From positions 1-8,715 of the forward strand of contig CAKZOQ010000292.1 of NCBI GenBank assembly GCA_937136445.1: a stretch of 8,715 bases of DNA, in the 5' to 3' direction. Shown here in pieces: positions 1 through 6,294 of the stretch. Numbering within the stretch: position 1 is the first letter of the stretch; every line of letters begins with the position of its first letter. The stretch comes from an uncultured Gemmatimonadota bacterium (GTDB taxonomy: Bacteria > Gemmatimonadota > Gemmatimonadetes > Longimicrobiales > Gaopeijiaceae). A model generated the notes under the pieces. The model was not told the origin of the DNA, did not search any database, and saw nothing but the letters and a program-made list of their open reading frames with translations. The translations under genes and the position numbers were made by a program.

Positions 1-401
1 GCCGAAGGGGTGAGGCGAAGGAGGAGGGAGCCGCCGGTGGCCGTGGCATGGGCCAGCGAGGCCAGGAGGGCGGTACCCAGCGCCCCCACCAGGAGGAGGG
101 AGGTAGGCGCCCCGTCGAGGACCAGGAGCGCCAGGAGGACCCCGGCCAGCGGCCGGATGATGGCGTGGAGGGCATTCCACACCAGAGAGCTGACCAAGCG
201 TCGCTCCGCGGTGAGCTCCGCCAGGTAGAAGGCACCGGTGACGATCATGACCCCCACCGAACCCAGGTCGGCGACGGCTCCTGGAGGGCCCGCCCCCCAC
301 CCGATCAGGGACACCACCCCCAGGGTGAGGAGGGTGAAGTAGAGGTCCACCCCGGCGGCGAGTCCCAGCACCGGCAGGAAGAGCAGCGCCTCCAGGTGCA
401 T
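1..401 (-). CDS. DUF4126-like integral membrane protein (partial, C-terminus off the left edge)
   Basis: The function of this family is unknown; it is probably an inner-membrane protein. The visible 133 residues are strongly hydrophobic, with about four likely membrane segments. The signature resembles DUF4126 proteins as I know them: a GVDLYFTLLTLG segment near residues 17-28, an acidic patch (YLAELTAERR) about residues 59-68, the stretch VWNALHAIIRPLAGVLLALL about residues 74-93, and a SLAHATATGG segment about residues 115-124. The gene starts at an ATG that overlaps the upstream ketosynthase stop by one base (TGATG), so it is translationally coupled to it. A GGGGAGG purine run lies at 414-420, slightly far from the start. 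The reading frame is open to base 1, so the stop lies outside the window. It is the last visible gene of the minus-strand operon. Family assignment is from memory of the motif pattern; a role in the pathway is not known. Confidence 0.8.
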   Translation of the reverse strand, partial: MHLEALLFLPVLGLAAGVDLYFTLLTLGVVSLIGWGAGPPGAVADLGSVGVMIVTGAFYLAELTAERRLVSSLVWNALHAIIRPLAGVLLALLVLDGAPTSLLLVGALGTALLASLAHATATGGSLLLRLTPS

Positions 402-1699
402 CAGGCCGTTGCGCCTCCCCGGGCCGCCCCTCCCGTCGTGTCGGTGCCGACGGAGGCGGGGTGCGCCACCAGGACCAACGCGGCGTTGATCCCCCCGAAG
501 CCAAAGGAGTTGCTCAGCACCGTGCGCACCGTCGCTTCCCGGCCATCGCCCTCCACGTAGTCCAGGTCACACCCTTCGCCCGGCTCTTCCAGGTTCAGCA
601 CCGGCGGGATCCACCCCCGTGTGAGGGTCAATCCCGCCACCGCCACCTCGATGGCGCCGGAGGCTCCCAGGGCGTGACCGTGGTAGGGCTTGGTCCCGGT
701 GACGGGCACGGAGTCGGCGGACTCGCCCAGGACGGTCCGGATGGCCTGGCTCTCGGTGGAGTCGTTGAGGGGCGTGGACGATCCATGGGTGTTCACGTGA
801 TCCACCTCGGAGGGCGCCAGCCCCGCCATGGCCAGGGCGCCCCGCATGGCTGCCGCGGCCTGGGTGCCCTCGGGGTGGGGCGCCGTCATATGGTAGGCGT
901 CGTTGGTGACGGCGTACCCGGTGATCTCGGCGTAGATGGGCGCACCCCGTGCCAGCGCCCGGTCGCGCTCCTCCAGGACGACGACGCAGGCGCCCTCGCC
1001 CATGACGAATCCGTCCCGTCCCGCGTCGAAGGGACGACAGGCGGCCCCGGGATCGTCGTTCCGCTTGCTCATGGCCCGGATCAGGGAGAAGGATCCGAAG
1101 GAGAGAGGAGCGAGGGGGGCCTCGATCCCTCCCGCCAGCGCTACGTCCGCCCCGCCGTCCCGGATGAGACGGAAGGCGTCGCCCACGGCGATGGTACCCG
1201 AGGCGCAGCTCATGGCGTTGGTGGAGTTGGGGCCGGTGAAGCCGAACTCGATGGCGGTCTGACAGCTCGCCGCCCCGCAGAAGACGGTGGTGGCCAGGCG
1301 CACGTCCACCGCTCGGGCACCGTCGGCCAGGAAGCGGGCCATCTCGTCCTGGCCGTGGGCCAGCCCCCCCAGCGCCGAGCCCATCTGGATGGCGCCGCGC
1401 TCCGGATCCACCGAGGAGGGATCCAGCCCGGCATCCTCCAGCGCCAGACGCCCGGCGGCGATGGTGAACTGGGCGAAGCGGTCCAGGCGACTGGCCCGCT
1501 TGGCGTCCATGAAGTCCGTGGGCTCGAAGTCCGGGACGTGGACGGCGACCCGGCTCCGGAAGGGGGACGCGTCGAAGCGGGTGATGAGCTCCGCCGGCGA
1601 CTCGGCGCGGTGCAGTCCCTCCCAGAAGGGCTCCCGGCCGATGCCCGCTCCGGTGACGGGCCCCAGCCCGCTGAGCACCACCCGTCGCGGGGCGCTCAC
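401..1699 (-). CDS. FabF-like beta-ketoacyl-[ACP] synthase (ketosynthase)
   Basis: Condensing enzyme of the KAS II/type II PKS ketosynthase family, 432 aa, the usual length. It performs decarboxylative Claisen condensation of an acyl group with a malonyl-ACP unit in the cytoplasm. The catalytic set is complete: Cys165 in NAMSCASG, His305 in VNTHGSSTPLND, Lys337 in GTKPYHGH and His342. The FabF-type segments MSKRNDDP (about 210-217), RPFDAGRDGFVMGEGA (222-237) and the C-terminal loop SNSFGFGGINA (396-406) are also present. It is therefore a true ketosynthase and not a chain-length factor, which would lack the cysteine. The start is GTG at 1699: it overlaps the cyclase stop (GTGA) and has GGAG nine bases upstream; an in-frame start further upstream would run inside the cyclase gene. 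The GTK-PYHGH wording differs from the STKSMTGH of housekeeping FabF. Together with the cyclase, oxidase and methyltransferase neighbours, this suggests a specialised ketosynthase and not the primary fatty-acid enzyme. No ACP gene is adjacent. Confidence 0.95.
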   Translation of the reverse strand: MSAPRRVVLSGLGPVTGAGIGREPFWEGLHRAESPAELITRFDASPFRSRVAVHVPDFEPTDFMDAKRASRLDRFAQFTIAAGRLALEDAGLDPSSVDPERGAIQMGSALGGLAHGQDEMARFLADGARAVDVRLATTVFCGAASCQTAIEFGFTGPNSTNAMSCASGTIAVGDAFRLIRDGGADVALAGGIEAPLAPLSFGSFSLIRAMSKRNDDPGAACRPFDAGRDGFVMGEGACVVVLEERDRALARGAPIYAEITGYAVTNDAYHMTAPHPEGTQAAAAMRGALAMAGLAPSEVDHVNTHGSSTPLNDSTESQAIRTVLGESADSVPVTGTKPYHGHALGASGAIEVAVAGLTLTRGWIPPVLNLEEPGEGCDLDYVEGDGREATVRTVLSNSFGFGGINAALVLVAHPASVGTDTTGGAARGGATA

Positions 1700-2169
1700 G
1701 AGGCCAAGCTCCGGGCTTCGGCCGCGCGGGCCACGCCGGCCAGGGTGCGGCCGGCGATGTGGCTCACGAAGTGGGGTCCGATGACCCAGTTTGCGGCGAT
1801 TCCCGAGATCAGGGGCCACGATGGCCCGTCCCATTCATGGACGATGCTGAGCTTCACCCTACCCTCGCCTTCGGTCTCCACCTTCCACACCACGTCCATG
1901 CCCGTGGTGATGCCGTCGATGTGCCGGTAGCGGACGACCCGGGCCTCGGCGTCGTGCTCCATCTCCGAGACCCACCAGGTGGGCCAGCCCACCGGACCGA
2001 AGTGGCGCCACGCGGCCATCTCCACGATGCCGTCGGCGAAGCCCTCCTTCTCCTGGAAGCGGACCCAGCGGTAGTGGGGCAGGATGTCCGGCCAGCCCTC
2101 CACGTCGGCGGCGACCTGGAAGGCGACGTCGGGATCGGCGCGGCAGCTCTGCTCGTCCAGTGTGTACAT
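1696..2169 (-). CDS. SRPBCC-family polyketide cyclase/aromatase-like protein
   Basis: Small 157-aa protein of the SRPBCC (Bet v1/START-like) superfamily, single domain. The N-terminal segment pairs an early strand (YTLDEQSCRADPDVAFQVA) with the typical helix-grip element VEGWPDILPHYRWVR (residues 23-37), as in polyketide cyclase/dehydrase and coenzyme Q-binding COQ10-like proteins. The centre has RYRHIDGITTGMDVVWKV (80-97), then the strand VKLSIVHEW (105-113), and a long C-terminal helix begins around residue 128. Related proteins bind polyketide or isoprenoid intermediates in a deep cavity and guide cyclisation or aromatisation; some only transport lipids. Its coupling to a ketosynthase by a 4-base overlap favours a cyclase/aromatase role, but this is inference from context. 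The ATG start at 2169 is supported by GGAG five bases upstream (complement of 2175-2178). It follows the oxidoreductase stop by 36 bases. No signal peptide is seen, so it is likely cytoplasmic. Confidence 0.85.
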   Translation of the reverse strand: MYTLDEQSCRADPDVAFQVAADVEGWPDILPHYRWVRFQEKEGFADGIVEMAAWRHFGPVGWPTWWVSEMEHDAEARVVRYRHIDGITTGMDVVWKVETEGEGRVKLSIVHEWDGPSWPLISGIAANWVIGPHFVSHIAGRTLAGVARAAEARSLAS

Positions 2170-2205
2170 CGGGGCTCCAGCGGGGGGGGCGGTAACGACG
2201 TCCGG

Positions 2206-3474
2206 TCAGGCCGGTCGATGGGTGGATGGCGGTCGGGGATCGGGTACTCCCGAAAGCGACCAGAGGGATGATATGGGGAGGAGGTCTCCGGTGATACGGA
2301 TGATGGACGCCAGACTGCGGGGCCCCAGGAGCGTCAGCGCCGGCTCCCGGAGCCAGGGGCGCTGCATCACGGCGTCCACCACCTTCTGGACGCGGCGCCC
2401 CGGCGTCACCTCTTCCGCCCACCGTCGCCCGTAGTCGGCCAGGAAGGCGTTGGACCGCGCGGCATCGGCCAGGGCCGCGTCCACCGCCGGGGCGGCGAGC
2501 TCGGCGGATCGGAGCGCCCGGTAGATCCCCTGGCCGGTGAAGGGGTCGAAGTATCCAGCGGCGTCCCCCACCAGCACCACGCCGGGAGCCCAGCACCGCT
2601 GGACCGGGCGGCGGAAGGACCCGGAGGCCCAGGGGCCGTCCACGATGTGCAGCCGCTCCTCCGGGAGGGCCCGCAGAAGCGCCCCCTGGACCAGACCCAG
2701 GGGGTCCGCGCCCGCATGGGCTCCATGGCGTGCGGCCTCCACCACCACGCTCAGGTTGCCCTCCCCGGGCGCCCCGGCGTGGGCGGCGCGCACCGGCGCC
2801 AGGCCCACCGTCACCCCGTCCCGGACCCGGAGGCGCCCGCGCCGACGGGGGGACCCAGGTGCGCCGCCGTCGTCCCAGCGGACCCGCACCGTCAGGGAGA
2901 TGCGCCCACCTCCACCCGACGGAGCTCCGTCGGCCAGCAGCCCCAGGGACCGCGCCACCCGGGAGCGGAGCCCGTCCGCTCCCACCACGACACGGGGTCG
3001 GAGCTCGTGGATCTCGTCGCCGAGTCGGAGTCGGACGCGTGGCCTCGGGGGCCTGGAGCAGTCGCCCTCCGCCGCGGAATCCACCGATTCCACCCGCACC
3101 CCCTCCAGGACCTCGACGCCCCGGCGACGGGCCTCCTCGAGGAGCGCGGCGTCCAGGCGGCTCCGGGCCAGGCCGAGGCCGTGGATGCCCGACCCGAACT
3201 CCGCTTCGGCGGAGGCCCACCGCCCCCCCACGGACCACCCGGAGAGGCGCGCCGGGTCCAGCGCCTCCACCGTCGCCCGGAGGCCCAGACGGTCCAGCGC
3301 CGCCACGGCGCCTGGATTCAGGCACTCTCCACAGGGCTTGGCACGGGGAAAGGTGGCGCGATCCACCAGGAGGACGCGGCGACCCCGACGGGCCAGAAGT
3401 CCGGCGACGGTACTCCCGGCCGGGCCGCCCCCCACCACCAGGATCTCCGGCGAGTCCGGAATGGCGCGGCTCAT
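2206..3474 (-). CDS. FAD-dependent oxidoreductase, geranylgeranyl reductase-like
   Basis: A 422-aa flavoprotein of the geranylgeranyl-reductase/aromatic hydroxylase superfamily (p-hydroxybenzoate hydroxylase fold). It shows a dinucleotide-binding motif, ILVVGGGPAGSTVAGLLARRG (11-31), with Asp38 closing the first beta-alpha-beta unit. Next come KPCGECLNPGAVAALDRLG (46-64), a motif typical of GGR-like and halogenase-like members, the second FAD motif VVVGADGLRSRVARSLG (162-178), and the GD motif LVGDAAGYFDPFTGQGI (301-317) contacting the FAD ribose and phosphates. Family members reduce isoprenoid double bonds or hydroxylate/oxidise polyketide and phenolic substrates; the substrate here cannot be told. 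No transmembrane segment is evident. The ATG at 3474 overlaps the methyltransferase stop (ATGA), which fixes the start; the frame stays open upstream only because of high GC. Such oxidoreductases occur next to methyltransferases in bacterial type III PKS loci (recollection, not checked), which fits a tailoring role. Confidence 0.92.
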   Translation of the reverse strand: MSRAIPDSPEILVVGGGPAGSTVAGLLARRGRRVLLVDRATFPRAKPCGECLNPGAVAALDRLGLRATVEALDPARLSGWSVGGRWASAEAEFGSGIHGLGLARSRLDAALLEEARRRGVEVLEGVRVESVDSAAEGDCSRPPRPRVRLRLGDEIHELRPRVVVGADGLRSRVARSLGLLADGAPSGGGGRISLTVRVRWDDGGAPGSPRRRGRLRVRDGVTVGLAPVRAAHAGAPGEGNLSVVVEAARHGAHAGADPLGLVQGALLRALPEERLHIVDGPWASGSFRRPVQRCWAPGVVLVGDAAGYFDPFTGQGIYRALRSAELAAPAVDAALADAARSNAFLADYGRRWAEEVTPGRRVQKVVDAVMQRPWLREPALTLLGPRSLASIIRITGDLLPISSLWSLSGVPDPRPPSTHRPA

Positions 3475-4211
3475 GGATCCCCCACCATGGCCAGGCGCCA
3501 CGGGTGGTGCCGACGGACGCGGACCGATCCGAGGCCGGCCCGGGTGCCGAGTGCACGGAGCTCTTCCATCGTGAAGGCCCGTCGCACCGACAGCGGGCCG
3601 TCGTGGCGGGTGATGCGGTTTCCCCGCCAGACGGTGGCAGCCAGGAGTCGGGCGCCCCACCAGGCGGCTCGCCCCCGCTCCAGGTCGCTCACCACCACCC
3701 GGATCCGCGCCACCCGGGCCAGCTCCTCGAGCAGCCGAACCGCGTCCTCGTTCCGGAAGTGGTGCAGGGTCAGCGTGCAGAGGGCCACGTCCACCGCGCC
3801 GTCGGGCAGGGGGAGATGGAGCGCATCGCCCCGAACCCACCGGAGGGTCTCCGTCTCCGGAGGACTCGGGGACGCCTGGTCTCCGACGTCGCCGCCGAGG
3901 CCCCGGGCCACCGCCACCACCGCCTCGCTCCGGTCCAGCGCCACGCCCTGCCAGTCGGCCCCCGGGCGACGCCCCCAGGACAGGAGGCGCCTCAGCGTCC
4001 GTCCGCTGCCTGCACCCACGTCCAGGAGGGTGAGGCGACGAGCGGGGATGCGGAGGTCCGCCAGCGCGCTGCGGAGGGAGCGGTCGCCGCCGAGCCACCG
4101 GTTCACCGCGTCCACCTGTCGGAGGGAGTGATGGAGCTCCGCCGGGCCGAGATCCTCCCCGTCCAGGATCTCTTCCTGGTGGACTCGGCTCTCCAGCGAG
4201 GGGGCGCTCAT
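3471..4211 (-). CDS. Class I SAM-dependent methyltransferase
   Basis: A 246-aa cytoplasmic methyltransferase with a Rossmann-like fold. Motif I is LDVGAGSGRTLRRL (63-76), the acidic residue at the end of strand 2 is Asp93 in GVALDRSE, the GDA motif is at 128-130, and the post-motif stretch GAVDVALCTLTLHHF (138-152) is characteristic of Methyltransf_11/25-type enzymes. The extended N-terminus has a EEILDGEDLGPAELHHSLRQ-VNRWLGG arrangement (13-42). As I recall, this is shared by methyltransferases encoded beside polyketide synthase genes. The strand VVVSDLERGRAAWW (172-185) after the core also fits. It probably O- or C-methylates the product or an intermediate of the downstream genes; the acceptor cannot be predicted. 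It starts 22 bases after the Omp85 stop with no clear Shine-Dalgarno, and its stop overlaps the oxidoreductase start by four bases, so expression is coupled. Confidence 0.92.
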   Translation of the reverse strand: MSAPSLESRVHQEEILDGEDLGPAELHHSLRQVDAVNRWLGGDRSLRSALADLRIPARRLTLLDVGAGSGRTLRRLLSWGRRPGADWQGVALDRSEAVVAVARGLGGDVGDQASPSPPETETLRWVRGDALHLPLPDGAVDVALCTLTLHHFRNEDAVRLLEELARVARIRVVVSDLERGRAAWWGARLLAATVWRGNRITRHDGPLSVRRAFTMEELRALGTRAGLGSVRVRRHHPWRLAMVGDP

Positions 4212-4233
4212 GGCCGGGGGTGACAGCGGAGGG

Positions 4234-5913
4234 TCATCGGCGGTCCCGGGTGAAGCTGTCCGGACCTACCGTCACCCGTCGGCTCCGCTCCATCTGACGA
4301 TCGAAGAAGCCGGTGGTGAGGCCCAGCACTTCGTACAGGGTCAGACGGAAGACGGGTCCCCGACCGCTCTCCCGGGTGAGGGGAACGGCCACGTCCAGGC
4401 GCGCGACCCCACGGGACGCCGCAGGGAAGCCCAGCCGGAGGCCACCGCCCACCGCCGCCCGCCAGCCCGAGTCCACGCCGTAGGGGATGTCGCCGGGCCA
4501 GACCCGACCCACGTCCACGAAGAGGGAGAGCCCGGCGTCCACGAGATCGGGGGCCGGCCAGTCCAGGAACACCCGGTCCTCCAGGGTGGCGAGGACCCGA
4601 CGGCCTCCGGGGAAGTCCTCCAGCCCGTACCCCCGTACCGACGCACGACCGCCCAGGGTGAGCTGGAAGGGCGTGCGCATCTGCCAGCCCCCCGCCCCGG
4701 AGACCCGGGCGAAGAAGGTGTGGCGGGGAACGCGGCGAGATCGGATGTAGCCATAGAGGTCTCCCTCGGCCAGCACATCGCGCCAGCCGTCCTCTCCCAG
4801 GGGATCCGAGACGATCTGCCGGGCCTGGAGCCCCATGTTCAGGAAGACGAAGGAGGTACCCGGGTCGGCGCCGAGGAAGAACCGGAAGCGTGTATAGAGA
4901 TCGTCGGAGGCTTCGATGCCGGAGGCGGTGAGGACGTCCACGCTGCGCCCGATGGTGAGGCCCAGGTCGGTGCCGAGCTGGAGGTCCTGCTCCCCGTCCA
5001 GGGCGTCGAGCCCCCGGACCTGGAGGAAGCGCAGATTGCGCTGGCCCAGGAGGAAGTGGAGGCGGGTGGTGCTGGCGGGTCGCGCCTGGCGGGCCAACGG
5101 ACTCCGGAGCTCCTCAGGGGCGGGCTGCCCGGCGGCGAAGTCGTTGTCCGGGATGGCCTCCACGCTGCCCGGAAAGCCCCGGTACTCCAGGGTCTCCCGC
5201 GTCAGCGCCATGCCCAGCAAGGTCAGGTTGCCGGGTTGCCCCAGACGTCCCCCCACGCTGAGCTCCACCCGTTCGTCGCGGAAGGGGAGGGCCAGGTGGG
5301 TGAAGGAGCCGTCTCCTTCCTCCCCGGCGGTGGTGCCGGCCAGGGAGTAGGGGAAGATCTCGTCCCTCCGCAGATAGAGCTGCCGCATGGCCACCCGCCC
5401 AGCCTCCCCCACGAAGGGGTACTCCAGCGACTGGACGACGAGGTTGCCTGCCCGGGTGGAGCCCACCGCCAGCGAACCGTCCATCCGGGTGCCCAGGAGC
5501 CGCGGAGACGCCACCCGCAGGCCCAGATCCTTCCGTTCCCGCTGCTCCCGGAAGAATCCCTCCATGAGGATGCCACGACCGAGGAAGTTCTCCTCGGTGA
5601 CCTCCAGCGCTTCGAAGCGGACACCGTCGTCGAAGGAGACGCCCAGATCCACCTGGGTGGTCCACTCGTCCCGTGTGTCCACCACCACGTGCCGCTCGCC
5701 CTCTTCGGGCGCGACGGCGTAGACGTCGGCGTGGGCCAGGAAGGGGTGGGCCCTGAGCAGTCGACCGGAGTCCTCCAGGAGGAAGGGTTCGTAGCAGTCG
5801 CCCTCCCGGAAGAGGAGCTCGTCGCGGATGAAGGAGGCCCGGGTGCGGATGTGGAGGGCGTTCACCACGCGGTAGGCCCAGCTCCACGGCACATCCTCCC
5901 CCAGCTCCTCCAC
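4234..5913 (-). CDS. BamA/TamA-like Omp85 outer-membrane protein (minimal call from GTG; true N-terminus lies further upstream)
   Basis: Outer-membrane beta-barrel of the Omp85 / bacterial surface antigen (D15) superfamily. Numbering from this GTG (559 aa): a single POTRA-like domain at about 15-82 (NALHIRTRASFIRDELLF, then GDCYEPFLLEDSGRLLRAHPF and a closing VVVDTRDEWTT strand) is followed by a barrel with alternating strands. The hallmark loop-6 motif SVRGYGLEDFPGG has Arg427, Gly428 and Tyr429, and FVDVGRVWPGD is the usual late-barrel signature. Homologues assemble or translocate proteins or lipids at the outer membrane; one POTRA makes it smaller than BamA (five) or TamA (three). The GTG at 5913 sits inside conserved sequence and cannot be the biological start: the open frame continues upstream and encodes a signal peptide (see 5914-6168). 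The C-terminus continues about 25 charged residues past the last obvious strand and does not end in an aromatic residue. It lies 22 bases before the methyltransferase gene. Confidence 0.85.
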   Translation of the reverse strand: MEELGEDVPWSWAYRVVNALHIRTRASFIRDELLFREGDCYEPFLLEDSGRLLRAHPFLAHADVYAVAPEEGERHVVVDTRDEWTTQVDLGVSFDDGVRFEALEVTEENFLGRGILMEGFFREQRERKDLGLRVASPRLLGTRMDGSLAVGSTRAGNLVVQSLEYPFVGEAGRVAMRQLYLRRDEIFPYSLAGTTAGEEGDGSFTHLALPFRDERVELSVGGRLGQPGNLTLLGMALTRETLEYRGFPGSVEAIPDNDFAAGQPAPEELRSPLARQARPASTTRLHFLLGQRNLRFLQVRGLDALDGEQDLQLGTDLGLTIGRSVDVLTASGIEASDDLYTRFRFFLGADPGTSFVFLNMGLQARQIVSDPLGEDGWRDVLAEGDLYGYIRSRRVPRHTFFARVSGAGGWQMRTPFQLTLGGRASVRGYGLEDFPGGRRVLATLEDRVFLDWPAPDLVDAGLSLFVDVGRVWPGDIPYGVDSGWRAAVGGGLRLGFPAASRGVARLDVAVPLTRESGRGPVFRLTLYEVLGLTTGFFDRQMERSRRVTVGPDSFTRDRR

Positions 5914-6168
5914 GTCGAAGACCGAGTGGTTGTCGATGAAGACCTGGCTGATGCGTCCCTGGGGGCAGACGGTGGGCGCCGGGATGTCCTGGGCGGACAG
6001 CTCGCCGGGAAGGGCGAGGGAGAGAAGGAGCAGTACGACGGGAAGCCATCCGGGCGTCCGGGCGGCCGCATCCGGGATCGTGCGACGCCGGCGTTCCGCG
6101 CCCCCGGTGGGGCGGTGGGGAGGGAACGGGCGGTGCGGCGTCGGGATGGGGTCCCCCAGCGTGGGTCG
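5914..6168 (-). other. In-frame upstream extension of the Omp85 gene encoding a signal peptide, without a standard start codon
   Basis: Reading the Omp85 frame upstream of 5913 gives an open stretch to the stop codon at 6169-6171. Close to the GTG it encodes SQVFIDNHSVFDVEELG, a natural lead-in to the POTRA domain. Before that it encodes a textbook export signal: an arginine-rich region (ERRRRT), then GWLPVVLLLLSLALPG and the cleavage-like site ELSA|QD near 5992-6000. I checked each codon: there is no ATG, GTG or TTG in this frame. The only rare candidates are CTG at 6157-6159 (no ribosome site) or ATC at 6076-6078. ATGs exist close by in the other two frames (6071 and 6049), so a one-base indel in this assembly would restore a normal start such as MRPPGRPDG or MASRR leading into the hydrophobic core. 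Seen: the frame and the signal. Inferred: that it is translated. Confidence 0.75.
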
Positions 6169-6207
6169 TCACGGACGGCGTCCGGCGGGTGGAGGCCGTG
6201 GACGCGA

Positions 6208-6236
6208 AATGTAGGGGCCGGGGTGAGGTTTGACAT
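6208..6236 (-). promoter_or_regulatory. Candidate sigma70-like promoter for the minus-strand operon
   Basis: On the minus strand, ATGTCA (complement of 6231-6236, four of six to consensus) is followed after 17 bases by TACATT (complement of 6208-6213, four of six). It faces the Omp85 gene and would start RNA near 6200, leaving about 40 bases to the CTG at 6159 or about 130 to the ATG at 6071. Its -35 box shares bases with the opposing maeB promoter. The match is moderate and the consensus of this phylum's main sigma factor may differ. Confidence 0.3.
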
Positions 6237-6259
6237 GGTCTGACGGACTCGTCCATCAT
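6230..6259 (+). promoter_or_regulatory. Candidate sigma70-like promoter for the malic enzyme gene
   Basis: A perfect TTGACA at 6230-6235 is followed, with an 18-base spacer, by CATCAT at 6254-6259 (four of six to TATAAT). Transcription would begin near 6266, giving a leader of about 30 bases before the ATG at 6295. This supports 6295 as the start over the in-frame ATG at 6262, which would lie upstream of the predicted RNA start. In DNA of about 70 percent GC a perfect -35 box is uncommon by chance. Confidence 0.45.
6242..6257. repeat. Imperfect palindrome between the maeB promoter boxes (possible operator)
   Basis: GACGGAC at 6242-6248 and GTCCATC at 6251-6257 form an inverted repeat with a 2-base centre and one mismatch. 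It lies in the spacer between the TTGACA and CATCAT boxes and overlaps the latter, a classic position for a repressor site. No regulator gene is in the window to pair it with, and a short GC-rich palindrome can arise by chance. Confidence 0.3.
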
Positions 6260-6294
6260 CGATGCCCCATCCCCCCCTGCGAAGCCAAGGCACC

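Noticed and set aside
1700..1834. Upstream extension of the ketosynthase frame to 1834
   Set aside because: It would overlap the cyclase gene by 139 bases. The GTG at 1699 has a GGAG site and directly precedes the conserved first strand.
461..1930. Long plus-strand open frame (489 codons) opposite the ketosynthase and cyclase genes
   Set aside because: It lies antisense to two well-recognised proteins, its translation is low-complexity Gly/Arg/His-rich, and it has no family motif. Long antisense frames are expected in DNA of about 70 percent GC.
1859..3556. 565-codon minus-strand frame across the cyclase and oxidoreductase genes
   Set aside because: It is in the wrong frame relative to both real genes, and the translation is a Gly/Pro/Arg-rich low-complexity run.
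3475..4098. Upstream extension of the FAD oxidoreductase frame
   Set aside because: The extension overlaps the methyltransferase and is Pro/Gly/Arg-rich noise. The ATG at 3474 with an ATGA overlap directly precedes the FAD-binding motif.
5114..6259. Alternative minus-strand frame (381 codons) overlapping the Omp85 gene
   Set aside because: It overlaps the clear Omp85 frame and is Gly/Arg/Pro-rich with no motif. Only its ATGs near 6049 might matter, as a displaced Omp85 start.
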